Source of the DNA: Caenorhabditis remanei
Lineage: Eukaryota > Nematoda > Chromadorea > Rhabditida > Rhabditidae
Direction of reading: 5' to 3'
Assembly: GCF_010183535.1 (NCBI RefSeq)
Contig: NC_071329.1
Span: 18,924,879 to 18,988,878, forward strand
DNA length: 64,000 bases
The position numbers and the translations under genes were made by a program. The notes beneath the pieces are model-generated. The model had not been told where the DNA came from. It did no database searches and saw only the letters and a list, made by a program, of their open reading frames with translations. Each line of letters starts with the position of its first letter. Position 1 is the stretch's first letter. Positions 20,920 through 30,700 of this stretch are shown here, piece after piece.

Positions 20920-21932
20920 CTATATTCCAGAGATTTCTGACACTGGTTTCACCACAACTTTCAATCGACCTCTTTCGTCTGGATCCTCGATTGTGTACAC
21001 TTGAATTCTAGACTCCTTGTTGATTGGGATGCAGAACTTTAGCGATCCGGGAATAAACCTGAAAACTAATCATTGGTTTAACTTTTTTATATTTGACATA
21101 CCTCTCATTTACGCCATCCAAATCGGATCGGAAATCACCAAACGCTTGTTTAAACTCACGTAACATTATACCGATGAAATAATGACTACGTGATAAAATC
21201 ATAAAAGTTGTTCCAATATCTTTTTTAGTTTCAACGTGATGTTTAATCAATGGAATCATTTCAATTCTGGAGAAGCTAAAGCGTTCAAATATCACAGTCT
21301 TGTTGTTCAACTTTTTAAGGTCTTCAACAGTGACTATCTGATCTATCATGAAATTGAGAATAACGGTTTCTGCTAACTGAACGATTTGGCTGTCAAAAGT
21401 TGATGTGTTGGGGATAGTGACCAGAGTTTTCAAAGGAAAACTACGTGGATCTATTAATGGAATTACGGTTTTGAAGTCTTCAGGGAAATGTGCTTTCAAA
21501 GAATTCACTCTAAATTTCAGATTGACACCCTTGTCATCTGGAAGGAAACTGTCACACCAATCCAAACTGTCCATATGGATGATCGACCTTCCACAGATAT
21601 AATAGTTGATTAATTTCTTCATTTTGTATTCACAGCTCACTAATCCCTTGTAACTGAATGTTTTCCCATTCATTTGGAACTTCACTTCTTTCTTATTGCA
21701 TTTGATTGATAGTTTGTTGATACTAACTTCATTACTGTCAATACAGAAATTCTCCAGACAAAGTGGAATCAATTTATTAATTTTTTGAAGGCCTGGTGCA
21801 CGGGCAATGATATGTGCACTGAAAATAACATAATACTGATTGAGCTACATAAATCAACTAGACTTACCGTTTAACAGCCTCCAAATGCTCCAAAACGCAT
21901 CGAAGGCCAGGATAAGAGAGGGGGAAAGGCAT
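20920..21932 (-). CDS. DUF3557-like protein (copy 2)
   Basis: Exons 21932-21868, 21818-21102, 21058-20920 (65, 717 and 139 nt), 306 aa. It starts MPFPLSYPGLRCVLEHLEAV. The middle has AHIIARAPGLQKINKLIPLC, GRSIIHMDSLDWCDSFLPDD, LKFRVNSLKAHFPEDFKTVI, PLIDPRSFPLKTL and KKLNNKTVIFE; the C-terminus reads RFIPGSLKFCIPINKES and VVVKPVSEISGI. It is closest to copies 1 and 3. The upstream element TGACGTGGCAGATGGTATCT lies 65-90 bp before the start. All phases fit. Function unknown. Confidence 0.8.
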
Positions 21933-22351
21933 TCTCCAGTGGGGTGATGAAAGGAATAATGAGGTTGGAGAGCGAATGAGACTAGGATAGGGGCAGGTCA
22001 GATACCATCTGCCACGTCACAATGTCTACAGATGGAAGTATGATAGGAGACTGTAGCAGGTGTGAGTTCATCTGTCACTTAATGCACCCTCTAGATAATC
22101 CTAAACCGATTTGAGCAAATAAATGGTCGATTAGGATCTGAAGATTTATGAAGATGACTATTCTATTGAGTATAAATCCAACAAGTGTCCGAATTAAACA
22201 TTATTGGATTCAGATAGACAGAAGCTTCCATATGAATGAGGACTACTGTAACATGATTGGTTTCCATAATTCCAAGTTTTTATTGATGCAATAGAAAAAA
22301 GATACAATAGAGAAGTAACTCAGAAACAAGGGATTCACAGTTTCAAGCAGA
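21933..22351. other. intergenic between two tandem DUF3557-like genes
   Basis: 21990-22022 carries the shared upstream element of copy 2. 22070-22300 is nearly the same as 20600-20830. The spacing of the elements at 20548, 21997 and 23413 indicates a tandem duplication with a period of about 1.42-1.45 kb. Confidence 0.55.
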
Positions 22352-23355
22352 TTACAATCTAGAGACTGGTTTCACAATTATTTTATAGGGACAATATTTT
22401 CCTGGAACCTCGATTGCGTACACTTGGATTTTAAACTTGTTGTTGATTGGGATGGAGAATTTAGGCAATGCGGGAATAAATCTGAAAACTAATAATTGGT
22501 TTGACTTTTTTATAGTTGACAAACCTATCATTAACGCCATCCAAATCGCACTGGAATTCATCAAACGCTGATTCAAACTCACGTAACATCTCACCGAGCA
22601 AATTTTTGGTATACGATAAAATCACAAAAGTGGTTCTAATATCTTGCTTAGTTTCAACGTGATATTTAATCAATGAAATTATATCGATGCTGGAGGGGTT
22701 GTAACCTTCGAATACCACTGTTTGGTTGTTAAGTTTCTTGAGGTCTTCAACAGGGACTATCTGATCAATAAAGATATTCAGTTTAAGGGTTTCCGCTAAC
22801 TTAACAACATGATTGTCAAAAGTTGATGTGTTGGGGAAAGTGGTCAGAGTTTTCAAAGGAAAACTACGTGGGTCTATTAATGGAATTGCGGTTTCAAAGT
22901 CTTTGGGGAAAAGGGCTTTCAAAGAATTTACTCTAAATTTCAAATTGACACCATTGACATTTGGTTGGAAACTGTCACACCAATCCAAACTGTCCACATG
23001 AATGATTGATCTTCCACAGATATAATACTTGATTAATTTCTTCATTTTCTCTTCTTCACTCTCTGATATCTGTCGGCTTAAAGTTTTCCCATTCATTAGG
23101 TACTTCACTTTTTCCGTATAGCATATAATTGATAATGTGTTGATAGATAGTTCGTTATAGTCAATACAGAAATTCTCCAGACAAAGTGGAATCAATTTAT
23201 TAATTTTTTGAAGACCTGGTGCACGGGCAATGACGTGTGCTCTAAAAACAATATAATACAGAGTGAACTACACAAATAAACTAGACTTACCGCTTAACAG
23301 CCTCCAAATTTTCCAAAACACATTTGAGGCCCGGATAAGAGAGAGGAAGAGGCAT
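22352..23355 (-). CDS. DUF3557-like protein (copy 3)
   Basis: Exons 23355-23291, 23241-22525, 22481-22352 (65, 717 and 130 nt), 303 aa. It starts [20 protein letters not shown]. Conserved blocks are GRSIIHVDSLDWCDSFQPNV, PLIDPRSFPLKTLTTFPNTS, VEDLKKLNNQTVVFE and YHVETKQDIRTTFVILS. The C-terminal exon reads RFIPALPKFSIPINNK and ends IIVKPVSRL, shorter than copies 1 and 2. It forms the proximal unit of the tandem duplication; the upstream element begins 58 bp before the start. Confidence 0.8.
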
Positions 23356-23668
23356 TCTATAATAGGAATAGAAGGAATAATGAGGTTGGAGAAAGAATAG
23401 GAGAGGGGGCAGGTCAGATACCATCTGCCACGTCACAATGTCTACAGATGAAGGGATAATGGGAGACTGTCTCGTTATTTGTTCACATCACACCTATAAA
23501 GTCTCCTATTATTTCTTCGGTATCTTATCTGTTCCTGTCCTAGTATTTGTACTTGTCGGGTGAGAAGCCCTTCGACGACAAGTAATCGATAATTCCCCTT
23601 TTTTTCATTCATGGGAGGTCGGACGAACATTTGTTAGGAAGACGTAAGGAATCGAACGGGCAATCGAC
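23356..23668. promoter_or_regulatory. upstream region of DUF3557-like copy 3
   Basis: 23411-23437 carries the shared element (minus-strand sense TGACGTGGCAGATGGTATCT). The rest up to the pseudogene at 23669 shows no gene. Confidence 0.5.
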
Positions 23669-24163
23669 ATGGTATTTGATGACGCGAGCTGGGACACGTT
23701 GTTCAACGACTCATTCGATAAATTTGTGCAAGGGTTGGAGAAGGAATTTCGGGAGAACGCTGAGTATCGTAAGGAAGTTCTGCGATATGAAAGGTGAAGA
23801 GTAGCGAAGAAAAGAGAACAAATCAAAAAGAATGTAAGTGAGCAGAAGCAAGAATGGGCTGAAAAGCAGGCTTACGCCACACTTTAAAGAAAGCGGGAGC
23901 TGAAAAAACTCAAGAAACGCCGGAAAGATCAGAGGAAGAAGGTGATGAAAATCAGACGCCAAACATGGATAGCTTTTCGTATCTTCGTTATGATCTTTCG
24001 TAGTGACATCGTGACTTTGGACACACTGGATATCGAGTTTAAGAACTATAAGCATGCTAATCCATCTCCAATCTCCCTCGAAAAAACGTTCGTTCCAAGA
24101 AATAAGAAAAAGAAAAACTTGCATTTGTGCTACGAATACAGGAAATTGGAACACGGCTAAATT
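23669..24163 (+). pseudogene. charged coiled-coil-like pseudogene with two in-frame stops
   Basis: One reading frame runs from the ATG at 23669 (MVFDDASWDTLFNDSFDKFV) to the stop at 24161-24163, interrupted only by TGA after EVLRYER and TAA after QAYATL. Between and after the stops are strongly charged helical stretches (KKREQIKKNVSEQKQEWAEK, RKRELKKLKKRRKDQRKK) and a hydrophobic patch. A frame kept open for 160 codons with only two point lesions indicates recent loss. I do not recognise the family; it might be a transposon or retro-copied gene, as no introns are seen. Confidence 0.5.
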
Positions 24164-24194
24164 GAACTGATACATATTTTTGTCTATCACGTAC

Positions 24195-24725
24195 CATAGT
24201 TGTACGGAATGCCATTTTCCTAAAAACCGGAATCCGGAATCCGGAACCGGAATCAAATTTTTAACTTTCCGGAATCCGGAATCCGGAACCGGAATGAAGT
24301 TTTTCAAATACCGGAATCCGGAATCCGGAACCGGAATCAAAATTTTAATTTTCCGGAACCCGGAATCCGGAACCGGAATGACGAAAAAACCCGGAATTCC
24401 GGAATTTCCGGAATCCGGAATGATTCGAAAAATTGGCAAGACCAAGTCATTTTTTTCAGTGTTTTTAATGATATATAAAGTTTAAAACTTCTTTTGAGGT
24501 TAAAAACCGAAAAAGGAGTAATGCAGTTGTCTTTAAAACTCAAAAAAAATTTTAAAATTTAAACTTCAGGATTCCGGAAAAAATATTCAAAAAACCGGAA
24601 TCCGGAATACGGAATCGGAATGAAAAATTTCATTTTCCGGAATCCGGAACCGGAACCGGAATGTCAAAAAAAACCCGGAATTCCGGAATCCGGAATTTCC
24701 GGAATCCGGATTCCGGACAACTATG
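24195..24725. mobile_element. hAT-like non-autonomous element with CCGGAATCC minisatellite (copy 1)
   Basis: Ends are inverted: left CATAGTTGTACGGAAT, right complement CATAGTTGTCCGGAAT. A perfect 8-bp target duplication, TCACGTAC, stands at 24187-24194 and 24726-24733. The interior is mostly CCGGAATCCGGAACCGGAAT-type units of about 18-60 bp period with a unique centre. No coding capacity. Confidence 0.85.
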
Positions 24726-24858
24726 TCACGTACCCTTGCGGACGTAAATAAAATAAATAAATAAGTGTCTAGATGGATTCGACACGGCTAAATTTTGCAA
24801 ATTAGTTATCTTAGATGTGACATATTTTATTTTTTCCTTTCAATTTTCAATTAATAAT

Positions 24859-27427
24859 TCAATAAACAGTTATTTTAAACCAATTAGTCTTCACTTCAGG
24901 AGACAATTCGATAATTGCAGTCTTCCCATCGGATCGTTTGAATGCGATACAGTTCTCTTCACGGGTAAAGGAGCCGGGGGACCTGAAAAATGGGAGAATA
25001 GATATTTGAGTTAGCAAAATTAAGATTCAGTATGAAAACAGCTTCAAAATGAACCCCTTATCGCTATGTTTTGGTTCATTTTGATTTGGGACCGCGACGC
25101 GACCGCAACGCGTGATCGACAAATCAAGGTTGAGCAAACCCAGGCAATATGGGGCTCATTTTAAAGCTCTCAATCTCAGAAAAACGGTTGTGGAAATAAA
25201 ATTGAGTTTAGACAACGTTTGACGGCAAAACACGGTTAAAATATGGCGAACGTTGACCAAAACTAGGCAATAGGAGACAAAAAAGGAACTTCTGATTTTT
25301 TAGAGAGCAAAATTCTGATTCAGTGTGAGAATAGCTTGAAAATAAACCGCATATCAATATGTTTTGGTTCACTTTAATTTGGGACCGCGACGCGACCGCA
25401 ACGCGTGGTCGAAAAATCAAAAATGAGCAAACCCAGGCAATATGGGGCTCATTTTAAAGCTCTCAACTTCAGGATTCTCAAAATCTCCTTGGTTTTTAGT
25501 AGAACTCACATTCCATCGAGTAAATACTCCTCATCTCGCACTTCTCTCATCTCCACATCCAAATGTCTCAATTCATCAAAATTCCCATCAATCCATTGCA
25601 TCAAATACTCTTTCATATTGCAATTAGTCAACTGGGAACCCATTATTTTGATAAAAGCACAGTCGACAAGTTGTAAATTGTAAAAAGTGAACCATCCACC
25701 AGATTTCAGCTCGAAATTTTCAGATTTAAAGTATCGAAGGCATTCAAATTGAAAGCTTGTCTTGATATCTATATGGAAAGTGTCCCAGGCATCGATATTA
25801 GATAAAATGGATTTCAGATAGTAGTCTTCAGCTGAAACTGACTGAAAATCGAGGTCCTTTATAGAAGTACAAGTTGAATTCAAATAATTGATAACAGATT
25901 TCACCACCACGAAATTCTTTTGTGTCAAATAAATCGATAATCGATTGACTCCAACACCAAATGTCCTCTTGAAATAGTTAATTAGGGTAATTAACCCATC
26001 TTCCACTGTAGTATCACTAATTAAATGCATAAAGCCTTCATTTCCACGATAAGCTTCAAATTTCTTCTGATTTATTGTCATCTCGTCAGGTTTGTCCCGA
26101 AAACTTGGTTTGGTAGATTTCGTAAATATATAAATAGTAATTTTTCGATTTTTCAATTTAAGTTGAATCGTAGCCATTTTACAGTCTGGTTCAATGTCAA
26201 AGGTCACTTGCTCGAGGAATACGGAGGTCGGGAGCTCGAGACGGAGATGGAAGAGACTGGAAATAAAATTTATGTTGTAGATCAAATCTAGTTTTCTATT
26301 TTTGTAGTTGACAACTTTTCGATAGCTCCGCCCACTTTTGAGATATGCGCCTTTAAAGGTGGAAATTCTAAAATTGCCTAAATTAGTAATTTTTACCGCC
26401 AAAGTATGATTTTTACATCAAAATAACCGGAAAATTTCAATTCTGACGTTAAAAACTATTCAAAACCTTGTTTTCCATGTTGGAAACCACATTTTTAGCA
26501 AAAGTTTGACCTTAGTGAGGGTGCACCACTTTGAGAATGGGTACCAGGGTTCGATCCCGCTTGGGGTCAATTTTTTCTTAAATTTTCTTTTTTTTTGTTT
26601 TTATTTCATTTTATCTTGTAAATCAAATCTAAAACTTCATTTTTGTAGTTGACAATTTTCTGGTAGCTCCGCCCACTGTGGAGATATGCGTTTTTAAAGA
26701 CATAGTGAGGGACGCGTCACCGACACCCCAGACAATCTTTAAAGGCGCGTATCTCAAAAGTGGGCGGAGCTACCAGAAAATAGTGAACTACAAAAATGGA
26801 GGTCTAGTTTTGGTCTTCAATATAAAATTAATTAAAAACAAAAAAAAATCAAAAATTAAAAAAATTGACTCCAAGTGGGATCGAACCCTGGAATGCATTC
26901 TCATAGTGGTTCGCCTTGACCAAAATCTTCTCGGCCAAATTTTTGCTAAAAATGTGGTTTACGACATGGAAAATTAGGTTTTGTATGGTTTTTAACGTCA
27001 GAAATAGAATTTTCCGGTTATTTTGATGCAAAAATCACAATTTGGCGCTGAAAATGGCTAATTTAGGCAATTTCCAACTTTAAAGGTGCATATCTCAAAT
27101 ATGGGCGGAGCTATCGAAAAGTTGTCAACTACAAAAATGTTCTACATTCAATGATCTACATATTTTCCAACTCACTAATCAATAAAATTCACTTTCATCT
27201 TGTTATTCTCATCGATTAGATCTTTTGTGCTCGGAAATCTCTTGATTGATAGTATGACTACTCGAGTTTTCTCGCTACACACGGATAAATTGACTCTGAA
27301 ATTGAATAAAATTTTTTGAGGACTAAAAAGAAGGAAATTTCACTCACATATCCATGAAATCCATATGGTCTAGAAGATGTTTCATAGGGAGGTAGGGGAG
27401 ACGAAGAAACGGGAGAGATGGGGACAT
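24859..27427 (-). CDS. F-box protein with FBA_2-like domain (inverted paralog)
   Basis: Exons 27427-27348, 27295-27176, 26256-25510, 24982-24859; 1071 nt, 356 aa. The F-box begins LPFLRLPYLPMKHLLDHMDF and continues IVNLSVCSEKTRVVILS. The long exon starts LFHLRLELPTSVFLEQVTFD and contains NRLSIYL, FHIDIKTSFQFECLRYFKS, WFTFYNLQLVDCAFIKI, SQLTNCNMKEYLMQWIDG; C-terminus with FKRSDGKTAII and WFKITVY. Exons 1, 2 and 4 have the same lengths as the paralog at 9.7 kb; the long exon is 48 nt longer. Predicted SCF substrate receptor, substrate unknown. Intron 2 carries a large inverted-repeat element with tRNA-like cores. Confidence 0.8.
25030..25475. repeat. GCG-core palindromic repeats in intron 3 of the F-box gene
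   Basis: Cores in the orientation CCGCGACGCGACCGCAACGC lie near 25090 and 25385, with arms CAGGCAATATGGGGCTCATT. They correspond to the repeats in the paralogous intron at 11.27-11.77 kb. Confidence 0.65.
26270..27160. mobile_element. compound inverted-repeat element with two tRNA-like cores, intron 2
   Basis: Outer arms of the TAGCTCCGCCCACTTTTGAG type lie at 26320 and 27100, inner ones at 26665 and 26755. Plus-strand tRNA-like sequence lies at about 26505-26575 (GGGTACCAGGGTTCGATCCC) and a minus-strand one at about 26868-26945 (GGGATCGAACCCTGGAATGC on the plus strand). It is larger than the element in the paralog, as if a head-to-head doubling had occurred. Confidence 0.6.
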
Positions 27428-27769
27428 AGTGGGAGGGTAACTGAATAAGAAATGGATGGGAGACGGATATTGAGTGAGGAATGACCTTTTTTAGTGCGTT
27501 GCAGTCGCGTTGCGGTCGCGTCGCGGTCAAGTGTTTGACTACCTGCCACGTCTCCCTCAAATCAATTTCTTCGACCGTCCGCTACTCAATGCCCCCACTA
27601 CTTCGTCTTCCCTATCTTATATTGAAGTCAATCCAGGAAATTTTTTGTTTTCTTTTGTTTTCAAACACATAAACGAAAATTTGTTAAGAAACAGTAGCGA
27701 CCTAGAAACGCGTGACGGTTGCGTCGCGGTCAGGAATCGACCGAAAAAAGTTACCTGTATTTTCTTTAT
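27428..27769. other. intergenic between the F-box and hsp70-like genes
   Basis: 27428-27480 is conserved with the 5' flank of the other F-box gene. GCG-core words lie near 27495-27528 and 27710-27735. The AATAAA signal of the hsp70-like gene (minus strand) is close to 27760-27770. Confidence 0.5.
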
Positions 27770-30700
27770 TCAATAAAATGACAAATTCAAAAACAAAGTT
27801 GGATAAACTTTCAGTCGTAACGCCCGTCGTCGATGCAAATAATCACTTGGTGGCACTTTTGGAAAACCGGATAACCAGGAGATCTCACGTTCCACTGCAT
27901 CCATTAGATGGGAGAACTTCTCACGGTCCACACTTCCCTGGAGTAGAAACATTTGGAAGAATAAGCTGAATATTTGGATTCAGGAAGTCAAAACACTTCA
28001 AATGAGTATAATCATGCCTAGGTTTGCTGCAAGATTGGTCCCAACACGAAAAGTACAGTAACCCAGAACTGCTAATCGCGTTTATGTCAAAACTCTGAGG
28101 GTTTGGCTCTAATTTGTATAAAAACTGTGCCAATCAAATCAGCACAATCTCAGCTTTCAGAAAAGTATAATCATGCCTAGGTTTGCTTCAAATTGGGTCA
28201 CATCACGAAAACTACAGTAACCCGGAGATTCGTGGTGAGACCCAACTTGATTCAAATCAGGGCATGATTATACTTTTCTGAACCGTCTCAACGAGCTGAA
28301 TTCAAAAAAATTAGTTTCAATAATTTTACACTTACAAGGAAGCAGTTACCACAAAGAATAGAGAAAAAACTCACCCGAATTTTCTCCAACCGATGTTTAT
28401 AGTCATACGCCATATCCTCACTCTTTTGCAACTGTTTATACCGTAATCTAAACGTCTCATCAAACAACCGATCCTCCTCACTCTGACTCGTGATCTCATC
28501 GATTTCCGGTTGTGTGAATGTACAATGATCGTAGACAATCGTAGTGGTTATCGCTTTTTTGGTATTCAGATCTAATGCGGTCGCTTGAAGTATTCCATTG
28601 TGATCTACCTCGAGGGTAACGTCCACCACTGATTCTCCTCGCTTTTTTGGGTTGATGGGGAGCGAGATCTCCCCGAGTTGCCGGTTATGAGAGCACAACA
28701 CTCGTTCTCCTGCAAAATTTTGTGTCGTATATATTTCCAGTACTGTAGATAAATATATTCAGTTATTGTAATTTTATGCAATGCACTGTCAGCTAACATG
28801 GTAATTAACTAAAGGCAGTGCGTTTACTCGATTTGTTCAGTTTTCCGTCTATTCGCTATATGTACAGTACCGTACAGTAAGATACAACATTTGACCTCTT
28901 TCAGTTGAAAAGACCAAGATGGTGTCACGGTATTAAGGTAATTATGTATAAACCATACAGAGCTCCATTTTTGTAGTTGACAACTTTTTTTGTACGGACA
29001 CTCCCTAGCAAGTTACATATCGACAAAGTTATTTCTCCCTCAAATCGTCCCATCTCAGTGTGCAAAATAGTGCGATTTTTGAGCTGTCGAGTTAAAATGG
29101 CCACACCTCTCTAGGGAGTGTCCGTACAAAAAAGTTGTCAACTACAAAAATGAAGTTCTGCCTTTGTTGTGTACACTTAATACACAATTTACTTTGTCGG
29201 ATAACCATTGATACTGTAACACTCTCTTGGACATTTTCAACTGGAAAAGGGCGGATTGTAAATCTTACTGTAGTTTTTGCGTAGAAGTTTAAAAAACCTA
29301 GTCCAAAATGTGCTTCAATTACAGTATTCATAATGACCGATTTGTATACTCTTGAAATGTGCCCTTTTTGAGACTAGCTTCTGAATGCCTGTTCTTCTAT
29401 TGCAGATTTTCCGGGATTGATACAATAAAAACTGAACACAATGAAACAACGGACTGTCCCTTTTATACTAATTAATTACCATGTTAGCTGACAGTGCATT
29501 ACATAAAATGACAATAAATTAATATAATTATGAACACTACAAACTACGGTTTTTTCTATTTATCTGATGGTTACGGATGTTATGACAGAAAGCCAGAGAT
29601 GTTAAGAAACTGAAATTTTTAGAATTTTTATTCTGACAGATCTGGTGTTGCTAACGTTAGGATCCCAGCCAATTTCAACGATTATCCGATTCTGAGGCTC
29701 CAGATTTCTGCCAAGTAGTTCGTAGTGTTGTTAATTATATTAATTTATTGTAATTTTATGTAATGTCAACTAATATGCAAATTAACTAGTATAAAAATAA
29801 CAATGTTTGTGTGCTTCTCTCCACATATACATAGCTGATACTAAAAATCATATACAATTTAAGTGACAAAAACTGATAACTACTGAGTGATTGAGAGCCG
29901 GGATCCCCATAATATTTTTCCTACCGTATACCAGCTAGTGTATCTTAGCAACCGTGTCTTCAAATCTTTCATTACCTAAGATCTTCTAAGACCCGAACCT
30001 CTTTTACTCCTTATTAGTGACAGCCAGGTGTCCCCCTCTCTTCTAAATAGACACATAAGATCCTTCTTCCCCTTCATTAGTACCACCTTCCCTTTCCTGA
30101 AAACAAAAATAATCCCCTTCTCATTATCCTCCGCCCTTTTCCCTTCTCTGCACCATCTGCCGTTTCGTTACCTTTAAGCTTGATTTCAAACCCTTTTCCC
30201 TCTATTTCGTTTCCCGTTGGTCGCTTATTCTAGAAAATATGGATTTGTGAGTTTTTTAATTCAGTTTTTGAGGTAAAAACATGCAGTCTTTGCAATTAGT
30301 GAGATTTTCTAATTTTTTACTGATAATTATGGCTTTCACACGGACAGTTATGCCATTTTTAACCATCCTTACGAACTTGATGGCTCCAAAATTTATAACG
30401 GCCTAGGGAGGGTCCACAAATGGTTAATTACAAAAATGGAGGTGAAGACTAGCTTGAAATTATAAATATTAAGAAACTATATTAAGAAAAAAGGGAAAAT
30501 AGCGATTTAAGTTTAAAAACAATTGAAAAAAACGCTCCCAAGCCGTTTTCTTGCTAATTCGGTCTTCATTCCTAGAATACGGTCTTCATTTCCAAAAAAT
30601 TTGAAAATTTTGAAAATTTTCCGATTTTCAAATAATTAGCTTCTCGAAAACCTCGCCTACAACGCTCACATATTATTGATTTTTAAAATTTTCAGACAAT

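Noticed and set aside
24180..24485. Repetitive open frame with NPESGTG units on both strands
   Set aside because: Product of the CCGGAATCC minisatellite inside a mobile element; no start context or homolog.
28288..28374. Extension of the hsp70-like exon 6 to the stop near 28288
   Set aside because: A good donor (CGG then GTGAGT) at 28374 joins in phase to an exon at 27937-27770 that continues a plausible Hsp70 C-terminus and ends before an AATAAA signal.
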